Positions 55,048 to 64,000 of a stretch of DNA of 64,000 nt are shown piece after piece. The stretch is from NCBI RefSeq assembly GCF_001858045.2, contig NC_031976.2, positions 3,814,608-3,878,607 of the forward strand, written 5' to 3'. The first letter of the stretch is position 1. Every line of letters begins with the position of its first letter. The stretch is from Oreochromis niloticus (taxonomy: Eukaryota; Chordata; Actinopteri; Cichliformes; Cichlidae). Made by a program: the position numbers and the translations under genes. The notes beneath the pieces are model-generated. The model worked only from the letters and a program-made list of their open reading frames with translations. It was not told the origin of the DNA and ran no database searches.

Positions 55048-56762
55048 ACGATGTTGGGACAGAAATATTAGCTTCTGTCATGACTGATGAAGTTACTAGT
55101 TAATAAAGTTTCCAGTAAAGCGATTAATCGCAGCCACAGATTAACAGTAAATATCCCGATTAGCTTCAATGCATCTGTAATAAATATGTGCACGTTTCAG
55201 TGCTTCGTTTAAACTGTATGATACTTATACTGACCCAGGGTCAGTGTAAAATACAATCCTAGCTGTGTGAACAAAGCCTGGCTCCTTTAATCCTGCATGA
55301 CAAACCTCAGGATGCAGGATTTTATTACTCTTTCCTGCTGGCACACCTGTCACACCTGAGAGTCAGCTAGAAGCTTACAGTGACGTGGACATCATGCAAA
55401 GACTGCCAGACTCTGTAATACTGTAAATGATCAGTGACTCAGGTTAACACTAAACTTTAAACAGTACCTCTGTGTCTCTGTGTGTGCTGAACATCTGGAA
55501 TCAGGATTTCATTCAGGCTGCATTGACTGTGGGACTTTTCTCTGTTAAAAACAGGTTGAAGACGGCTCAGAAACAGTTGAAGATTAAAATTTAGCGTTAT
55601 GGCTGCTCGTGGTGTGTAAAGCCTCTACTCAGCTGTATTTCTTTCTTTCTATTCTTACTAATTTATGTTTGTTGTTGCTTAACACAGATTTCAGAAGAGC
55701 AAATATGAGCACTGTTGCTTAATCCTTAATAGTTTAAAGCAGGACTGGATTGGAAATAAAAAAAAATCCAGATTCTTCTTCCACAGAAGTTTCATTTGTC
55801 AGTGTGGGACTGCTGAGTCACCTGAAGAACTCATTTCATTCTCCATGATGTTCATTTACAGAACTGTTTCACAGGAACTGATTCCTCCCAAAGGGTGAAC
55901 TAGTGTGTTTCCATAATGATATGTTTTTCATATCTCGTTATGAATGTACTTCTTAAATGAAGGCAAGTGTTTGTCCTTTTTTGTTCCTCAGGTACAGTAC
56001 GTGATATTAAGGGCAGGCGGTCATCACTGGGGGAAGACAAGAAGCAGACGTACTTCCAAGAGGGAGCTGCAGTGAGCACACAGCCTGGTCACTGAGGTCA
56101 GAGGTCAGAATCTGAAACAGCCCAGGTTTATATTCTAGGGGTTATAAAAAATTCTAAATGTATTTATAAAGAAACCTTTAAATAATATTTTAAATAATAA
56201 TCATAATTATGATTATTATTAGAAATATCAAACATTTAAGTGGATTTTCTGTCACACGTATTGTGTTAGCCCTGCGATAAACTGGCAGCCTGTCTTTGTC
56301 CTGTATCAGCTGGGATAGGCTTCATCCTCCCGCGACCTTGAATTGGATACATTGTATTCCAATTATGTAATCTCATCATTTACAAACTCAAGGTATCCAA
56401 TCAAAATGTAAGCATTAATGGTAAAAATGGGAAAGCAGAAATAAGTGTGACATGAATGTAAATGTGTTAGCTGACATAGAGGACAGCTACATGTAGTCTG
56501 AAAAATCTTTGTTGTCAAGTTTGCTGGTATATCAGCACGAGACATTCTTACATAGAAGAGACTGTTAAAGTCTCTAACTCAGTGACGCATTATTGGTCCA
56601 GTCTGTTTGGATAAATATAGTAAGCTGATGTATGTGCATTTATTGACACATTTTCTTGAGTGCTTATCCAGTTCAGGATCACAGTGGAGCTGCAGCTGGA
56701 TATGTTCAGTAAAGAAACCTTACAAAAGTTAACATAAACCTGCATCTCTGTACGTTGTTGTC
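55048..56762. other. Intergenic, a degraded LINE-type repeat fragment, no gene supported
   Basis: 56262-56345 (TGTTAGCCCTGCGATAAACTGG, then AGCTGGGATAGGCTTCATCC) is a minus-strand fragment of the repeat at 7369-7770. A possible exon after CTTTTTTGTTCCTCAG (55991) is open for about 35 codons. Nothing else recognised. Confidence 0.45.
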
Positions 56763-58992
56763 CACAGGATGAGAAAATCGAACTGGAAGACTGTGGAACA
56801 TGTTAATAAATGTCTGTGTGTTTATGCCTGTGTCTTTCACAGGAGGCACTGAAAGGTTTCCCTAATAGTTCCTGGTGAATCAAAGCAGAACCATAAAGGT
56901 TGCTGGACTGCATGATGGCCTTACCCCTGAGCAGTCATCCTGTTAAAGGAGGAACCAGTTAGAAGCTGTTTTCAAAGCAGCTGAGCAGATTTTATCTCAA
57001 GTAAGCGATTAACTGTTTGTTCATTTGTTCTGCCACTTAAAGAACATTTAAGGACGTCTTTTGAGTGTTTAGTTGAATTAATTCTACTGGCTCTCATGGT
57101 CATTTGTGATTATGGACATATTTTTCATGTTTTCAACCATTTAGTAAATTCTATCTATTTAGTAATATCTTTCAGCTATAAAATATAATATAAATATAAA
57201 AATATCTAAATATCTCCTGCCCTTTATATTTTAATGATGTAAGACCAGATGTCTGTTATCGTGTTACATTAGCATTCCTCACATATGAATGAGATGCTGT
57301 ACAGTACAATCCTACTGACACATGAGAGGGATAACGACGGTTATTCAACATTGTTACACGACACATTCGAGCTGCATGTTGCAGACAAAGTGGCTAAATC
57401 ATCTTTTTTGTGGTTTATTGTCTTCAAACCAGCAGACAAAGCTGATGGCAGAAGATGTTTGGAGAAGAACTTCAGGCCGTGGACTGAAAAGGTATTTTTT
57501 TCTTGTTATCAAAAGACATTTGGAGTGACGGCTTCTACAACTGTGCTGATGTGAAGCTTACAGTCTAAGAAATCACAGTGTTGATATTCAGCACAAAGAG
57601 AAAAGCTCACTTGTTTGAATTTATTTACAATCATAGTTTTTATACATTCTGACTGTAAACAGCTTTTACAGCTTTGATATTGTTTGACACTCGATATCAG
57701 GTGATGGTATTTAATTTAAAGGTTTCTGTGTCCCAATGAGCCATTTACACTGACCAGTGTTTCACTTTAACTGTAACATATTCATTATTTAGATCCAACA
57801 TTTCTAAGAGAAATAACTGAATGTAAAAAATGGCAGCCCTCAGGCCAGGTTTATAGAGATATATGCATGCATTATGAAAGTTATGTATCCCAGATCATTT
57901 TTAGTCATCTAGTCATGGCAGACCCACCCCTTCCTCCCAAGTTAACTGCAACCCAAAAGAACTAGTGGGGCTATTCACACACTCACAACCAGTGTGGGGT
58001 AAAAAGAGCCACTAAAAACCTGTCAGCCTGCACAGCTACAGATGTGCTAAAAGCTATAAGAGTTAGAAGCTCTGCTTATGGAGAAACTTTCTAAGCCTAA
58101 CAGGGGACGGGTACTCCTGCCCAAATAACATGATATAACCCCACATACAGCCCAGCCATAAAATGAACCAAGTCATTTAGTTAAAGACAGCATGGGACCA
58201 AATGCATGTAACCAGCCTGCACCAACCTGACATTTCTTCCTCCTGAATTAAATGAATGAATGGATGAAAGTTAAATGACTACAAACCTAAAGCCACTAGT
58301 TCCCACACTGGAGTTCCCTGACACTGTGTTAACTGTACTGAGCTTGTATCAACAGTTGCAGCAGGCTAAGCTACCTGAGAGACTGCATTGAACGATTGTT
58401 TCTATCTTAATGGTTTCAGCTCATATGTTCTGCTTTTTCCTTTCAGTAGATCAAAGCAGCTCGTGCTCTTTCTGCTTCCATTTTGATGGCAAGAAGAAGA
58501 AGAAGAAGACTTCAGCGAAGTGGCGTTCATGGTCTCAGTGGACAGTCATGGTCACACACTGCATGTGGTTTTAAAAGCAACATGTCTGTTCACCACAACA
58601 ATGGAGATGTGTAATATTAGTGCATGCTACGGTTCGTTCTTGAACATCAGTTTTGTTTTCTACTTTGACCACTTAGACCAAAAAAAGTGTTGTTTTCAGA
58701 TTCTTTATTTTAAATCTATGAAGCACCTGCTCATTTTTTATTACAATTAGTTTCACATAAATGGTAGTGTTTCCTTTATGATCTTTTAATGCTTACACTA
58801 CACTGTACACGTCTACATTAGAGACATTTCTGTTACCTATGTATGAGACTGGGCTGCTTGACTACGATTTGGAAATGGATGCAAAATCACACGGATCATG
58901 CTATTGTTTGTTTTTTAATATGATGGACTGAACACAGGAGGTATCTGACTAAGCAAAGATTAGTCCGATCCCATTTCTACCTGTCTCTACTG
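56763..58992 (-). repeat. Inverted duplication, copy 2 (partner 23497-25850)
   Basis: Matches the partner along its length in reverse: CCACAGGATGAGAAAATC and GGAAGACTGTGGAACATG at one end, CCCATTTCTACCTGTCTC at the other. It has small indels and an AGAAGAAGAAG run near 58490. It is not interrupted by Polinton or hAT. Confidence 0.75.
57285..57554 (+). CDS. Short ORF conserved between the duplicated copies (copy 2)
   Basis: 89 codons. The first about 45 (NEMLYSTILLTHERDND, DTFELHVADKV, KSSF) correspond to the frame at 25345-25106 in the partner. After that the frames differ by a small indel. No domain recognised; coding status uncertain. Confidence 0.3.
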   Translation: MNEMLYSTILLTHERDNDGYSTLLHDTFELHVADKVAKSSFLWFIVFKPADKADGRRCLEKNFRPWTEKVFFSCYQKTFGVTASTTVLM

Positions 58993-60654
58993 TTTCAACA
59001 TTTTACTGAAGTTTGCTCAACTGTAATTGTCAGGATATATATTTATTCCAGCTCTCATAGGGCAAAGAAATGACTCAGACTTGTCAAATGTTCTTTGACT
59101 TGATACACAATATGAAGTTCACAATTTTCTTACAAATAAAACTATAACTAGAAAAAGTTGCATTTCCTGCGAAAATGCAGTGTGGATGCTTTAAAGCTGA
59201 AGCTATCTGCTGAAACTACACTGTAAAATATAACTTGTTGTTTCAACTTAAAAATATGAGGTAAAGGGCTGCCTTAAAATTTTAAGTTAAGTCAAGAAAT
59301 AGAGTTTGTTCTTATAACACAACCAATTGTTATCTTAATGAAAAATCACATGTTGTCTGAACTTTCATCTTAGTTTAGTTGACTGAGATTTGTTAGTCAG
59401 TTCAACTCCTTTAATTGTCATTTTTACTTGGGAAAATCCTTTCAGCTAAATTAAAATAATCTATTGTTTAAACTCTTGTCCTAGTTCAGTTGACTTGGGT
59501 TTTTTAGTTAATTCAAATACTTTAGTAGTTCTTTTAACTTAGGAATCTATTTTAGCTTAACTAACATAATCTGTTAGCTAAGTTGATTTAAGTTTATTAA
59601 TTAACTGAGCTCCTTAAGGTAGCTGAGTGAACTTGTAAATCAGTTTCATTTTAATTATCAGAGTTGATTGACTGGATGTAAAGAAAAATGTGTATTAAAC
59701 ATCTTAAGTTTTGTTTTTTTAGCTTTCTAACATCCATTTCAGCAAAACTACCTGTTAGGTTTATCTTAGATCTCAGGTTTAAATATCTACATTCTTTTAA
59801 ATTAATTTTCTGTTGTTTACAGAAAAAAACCCCCCACAGATTCCATTAAAGTCTATCTGATCATTTCATACAGAAAGTTTGTTTTAAGAACATGACAAGA
59901 CAATTACTCATGAGCACCCAACATTCACCATTTATTGTGCCATCTTAGTCATCTGAGAAACAGAAAAATCAGTGACGTAGCTCATCAGGCTCACAATCCA
60001 TCAAAACTCAAAGGCTGCTCCCTGTGAAACAATAAATTTGAACTTGGTCTTGAGCCCAGTTTGGGTGAAGATTAAATTCTGACCAATACTCTAGGAGCAG
60101 TAGTGATTCTTGTGAAGTAACAACATAAAGTCTGCATTAATGTAATGTATCAACAGGACACTTGCTATTTTAGAAAAGTTATTCTTTACATTTACAAAAT
60201 TTTTAAACTTCATTGTGCTCAGTCACACCTGTTAGCATAAAACTTGAAATATTAAAATAGTACAAAACCTTTGATAAGTGACAGTAAAGATCAGTTTATA
60301 ACAACTAAGACATCAAACTCTTGTATTTGTCTTCGTTTACAATTGCAACAAATTCCACAGAACCAATATCTCTGAAAATGAGTGCATGCTTCTGAAACAT
60401 TTGATAATATGAATATTTCAGAAACATCAGTTTGAGTCTGCTCAATTGCAAAACAAAGGAAAAACTACTGACTTGCATGAGATAAGCATCTGCAAAGTCC
60501 AGCATTATATTGTTGTTCACATAAGTTTCTTAAACCATGAACAAATGAGTAATTGTCTAATCTGGAATGTAAAGTGTAGTCATTTAGTGACATACAAAAG
60601 TGAGAATGAGAACTTGCAAGAATAAAAAAACAAACAGTAAAATAAAAACTGTCC

Positions 60655-63166
60655 TTAACACTAAGGAGCATACAATTACAGTTCTGCATGGCTTTCTGCA
60701 AGAGTCTGTTTCTTAGACCATGCACTAGTGAGATGCACTGCCTTCCACCAATGTTCATTAGGATGTTCTGAATGACTTCAAAGATGTCCTTAAGTTCCTT
60801 TGGATAGTCTATGTTGAGGGCAAAAAGAAGGCCCATCAGCATGGAAATGGCACTTGAGACATCCCTCAGATTAGACAGGATTACTGCCGCCTCAAGGACG
60901 ACCAACACATCGATGATGTCTTCTTCTTTCACCAACGCAATGCCAACTTTCATCCTCTTAGAAAACGTGTCTTCAATACCTGTCGGCTATAAAAGGGTTC
61001 AAAGACAAAAAAAAAATAAAAAAAAATTACACAATTACAATTACACAATATCCCTTGTGTTTAAGAATTCATGTCTTTCCAAAGAAGAGCCATACTGATG
61101 CTTTGGATGATGGTGATTGGCTTTGGGTAACACTTATTAGTTGTTAAAGTTTTTCAGAATGAGATATGCACCCCCATGTTACAAATCCATTTCTTGCTTT
61201 AAACAAAGACCATGTTCATAAATAACTGAGCATGTCTTCAATTGCAGAATTCAAACAAAATTTTCAATTTAAATGGTAAATGGCCTGTATTTGTATAGCG
61301 CTTTACTAGTCCCCTAAGGACTCCAAAGTGCTTTACACATTCAGTCATTCACACACATGGGTGGATGACTGAATCGTGACTCAAGAGTTGACAGTTCGTC
61401 TTATAATTGGAAGGTTGCCGGTTCGAGCCCCGGCTCCGACAGTTTCAGTCGTTGTGTCCTTGGGCAAGACACTTCACCCGTTGCCTACTGGTGGTGGTCA
61501 GAGGGCCCGGTGGTGCCAGTGTCCGGCAGCCTCGCCTCTGTCAGTGCGCCCCAGGGTGGCTGTGGCTACAATGTAGCTTGCCATCACCAGTGTGTGAATT
61601 TAAATCTACTTATGCTAAATATTGGCTGTGCTCTAAACCAAATCTGGCTGAGAATACATGAAATGTGCAAACTGCAGCTACACTGTGGTGCTGTCATTAT
61701 TAAATTTACTAAAAGAAACAATGCTAACCTTCACAGTCTTGAAAGTGTGTGAGGGATCTTCCTTTAGAAAATGAGGTCCTCTGTCCTCTTCCTTTGTGTA
61801 GGGCTCTGGTCAAAGAAGTCAAAAAGAAAACAAAAACACTTTTTAAACAGTGTTTATGAAGCATGTAGACAGCTCCAAATTCACAGCTTTTTGATACATA
61901 ATTCCATCAATATATGATTATCATTGGAGATTTTGAATCAGGCTTATCAGGACATTCAAGTAGAATATGATATCCAACCTACCACCAATATACATAAATT
62001 CTGTAAAAGGTACCACACTAAATGTCCAGTTGTGAAATATGATGACAGACTTTACTTATCAGCTTTCTTTCAATGAGTTCATCAGTTGAACTGGATAACC
62101 TAAAACTTAAACAAAGGATTAGATTTCGCAGTTGAACACTTACATCATCACCGAAGCATCTTATGAGCCTAGTCAGCCCTCCTATGCCGCTCTTGATTTT
62201 GTACAGCTCCACGAACCTCTCCATAATGGTCAAGCACAGCAAAAAGGAACCCTTTCAGGTTAACAGATGTAAGACGGGCAAATTCTGCTTCAACCTGAGC
62301 AATAGAAGAAGAGGGGTGGGGAGTACAGGCAGAATAAAAAAAAGATTCTTTGAGACCCAAATTTAAGCAAATGGTCATCTGAGGCCCATTAGAGAAAACA
62401 CAAACACACAAAAGCAAACAAACAAAAAGATGCACTTTACCTGCCGTTCAGCAAACAAGGAAGTTCAGAGAACAATAAGCTCTGTCTTGAAATCTTTTAA
62501 AGTAGAATGATTGTGAAAATGACTTATGTGATGTAAAACTTTAGTAAATGTGCGATTAAAAGAACACTGAGTAAAAGGACAAGTAACAATTTCCTTATTC
62601 CTCAGATGTTTACCTTGATGAGCAATACTGTTTTAGTCCAACTGCCTCATTAAAGTTACACAACAGGCTTTTTACATTAAAGCCAGCGAGTCCATTACAT
62701 ACTCCCTTTTTAGATCTGAAATACTGTGCACATTCTGTGTATATGTAGTGGAGCGCAATTTACCCAAAAGAGCGCAAAGTTTGCAAGTCCACCTCATTTA
62801 AATGACAAAGTCAGAAGTGATCATCTAGACCTGTGAAAATAAATTAATGACAAACTTGCAGTTATGGATGTTATTACAACCACAAGAACCTAAACAGTCT
62901 GCTCCATTGCTTTTGTTAATGAATCATTTGTTGGTAACACGTCTGAATATTTAGTTTATGCCACCTGCATGTGATCATCAATAGTGCCATATTACTTCTT
63001 AAGAAGTACCCTGACACTACAATCTTTATATCATTTGTTCTACAGAGCTATTAAATTACAATATAATCTGAGGTGTTTCCAGTATGACAAAATGCACAAA
63101 TTGTAACTTACCATTTGACTCCACTGACAAAAATAAATCCCCAGCATCAAGTTTGGCTTCACAGAC
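60655..63166 (-). pseudogene. Last exons of a CACTA-borne multi-exon gene, frameshifted
   Basis: Read from the minus strand, the exons are 63166-63112 (CEAKLDAGDLFLSVES), 62294-62144 (VEAEFARLTSVNLKGF, LDHYGE, then after a frameshift near 62220 RFVELYKIKSGIGGLTRL), 61805-61729 (YTKEEDRGPHFLKEDPSHTF) and 60979 to about 60655 (MKVGIALVKEEDIIDVLVVL, LRDVSSAISMLMGLLFALNI, YPKELKDIFEVIQNI). Splice sites are good (GAT/GTAAGT, TTGCTCAG/GTTG, CCGACAG/GTATTG). The blocks match a family of fish proteins found with EnSpm-type elements, as I remember it. The last frame runs on past the usual RNRLLQK end, suggesting a lost stop. Function unknown. Confidence 0.55.
61275..61596 (-). mobile_element. tRNA-derived SINE with inverted 5' part
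   Basis: A single insertion bounded by a 9-bp target duplication AATTTAAAT (61266-61274 and 61597-61605). Its tail (GGTAAATGGCCTGTATTTG) is in minus sense at 61275-61365, while the tRNA-like head and body (GGTTGCCGGTTCGAGCCCC) are in plus sense at about 61370-61596. Compare the uninterrupted order at 13258-14360. It lies in an intron of the CACTA gene. Confidence 0.85.
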
Positions 63167-63169
63167 CTA

Positions 63170-64000
63170 AAATAAGTAAAATAAAAATATATGTTATAAT
63201 TATATTGTTTTCGCCATTTATTCATGTTTGCTAATTTTCTGACATATAAACAATGTTAGTTTTGTTACAATACAGAGAATGCAGTTTAATTAAAAGGTAA
63301 ATTATGCAAAAAAAAACAAAAAACTTCTGCAGTATACCATGCCAAAAATCAGTGTCTCTGATGCCAATTATTTTATCACTACAGCTCTTTTAGTATGGAA
63401 ACTCACACAATCTAGTCATACTGATCACAAGAGTTCAAAAATAAGTCAAAATAGTGAGCTGTTGTTAAGCATAAAGCATTTCAGGGTAACAAATAACTGC
63501 ACAATAGAATTAAAGCAAAAAATAAACACACTGGAGGACTATCTGATAAAAACTAATATAATGCTGGTTTGTAGACCATATTTTGTCTCAGTCCTCAGTG
63601 CACTCTTGCAGCTTAGCATGCAGCAGTTAATAACAACTTAAGTGATTACATAGGGGTAAACAGATGACAACAAGCATCCGAGTCCTGCCAAAAAGTTCTT
63701 TTTGAACCCAGCCAGTTATTGGAAATATTGCCAAAATGAACTTCCACCAAAATACAACAGTCTGTGAACTTGAAAGAAATTTACAAGTACAGAGACAATA
63801 TGAAATAAGCTTTATTAATTAGCTGAGTTAGCTTGCTAATATCGCAACAGTGGTTGAGTGCACAACCTTAAAGCTAGCGGCACAATACTTGTGATTTGGT
63901 CAGCGCCACATTAAACCCATAAAAAAGGCCATATGTCAGTTTATTAGGTCAAGTTTGGTCATGACACACAAGCTGGACCTTGTCGGCTAAAGTTACATTA
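63170..64000. other. Interior of the second CACTA element, no further exon identified
   Basis: AT-rich sequence upstream of the last recognised exon. A 100-codon open stretch (63339-63641) runs on the plus strand without a recognisable domain. Confidence 0.4.

Larger units (their letters stand above)
59219..64000 (-). mobile_element. Second CACTA/EnSpm-type element, one end only in the window
   Basis: Begins CACTGTAAAATATAACTTG, with TGTTGTTTCAACTTAAAA following, a terminus I recognise from fish EnSpm elements. 59330-59650 is a degenerate run of TAGTTNAGTTGACT/TTAATTCAA-like words, as in CACTA subterminal regions. The minus-strand gene inside (60655-63166) is related to CACTA second genes. 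The far end lies beyond base 64000. A SINE sits at 61275-61596. Confidence 0.6.

Overview
The window looks like nuclear DNA of a teleost fish. The repeat set (Tc1-like, hAT, CACTA/EnSpm, piggyBac, Polinton, L2, Rex1, L1-Tx1, a tRNA-derived SINE, solo LTRs) is typical of percomorphs, and an African cichlid is my best guess. That guess comes from familiarity with the repeats, not from any search. I see no confident complete host gene; almost every coding segment belongs to a mobile element.

Layout. 1-1362: decayed Tc1-like element. 1953-10145: a hAT element with an 8-bp target duplication that was split by an L2 retrotransposon, which was itself split by two further hAT elements (3369-4869 and 6233-7964). 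10.2-15.9 kb: repeat fragments, a small hAT (12165-12906), and a SINE split by a solo LTR (13258-14360). 15876-23483: a 7.6-kb Polinton/Maverick-derived element, almost entirely palindromic, with 2.65-kb inverted arms around a 2.3-kb centre. 23497-25850: one copy of an inverted duplication whose partner is 56763-58992. 25.85-30.2 kb: a probable hAT split by an L2 copy with a long open reverse-transcriptase frame. 30.4-41.4 kb: hAT transposase debris, then a rearranged L2 split by a second Tc1-like element and by an 8.3-kb CACTA element carrying a transposase remnant and a multi-exon second gene with a SAM-like domain. 41.4-47.7 kb: L2 ORF1 debris, then an L1-Tx1 element split by an LTR, a Rex1 copy and a hAT. 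47.8-49.0 kb: a Tc1 fragment split by a solo LTR. 49-54 kb: mostly unassigned, with a 51-bp minisatellite beside a promoter-like first exon. 54125-55043: piggyBac-like element carrying CRE/ETS/YY1-like sites. 59219 to the end: start of a second CACTA element whose minus-strand multi-exon gene is broken and contains a SINE with an inverted 5' part.

The most unusual object is the Polinton derivative. It keeps four virus-like genes: an unknown 241-aa gene present on both arms, a chimeric ORF ending in the integrase tail and chromodomain, a basic 100-aa protein, and a 258-aa probable minor capsid protein. It lacks PolB, ATPase, protease, major capsid and the integrase catalytic core. Its shape resembles a copy-back defective genome. 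Many insertion boundaries were set by reading target duplications and terminal inverted repeats directly, giving an explicit order of insertions.
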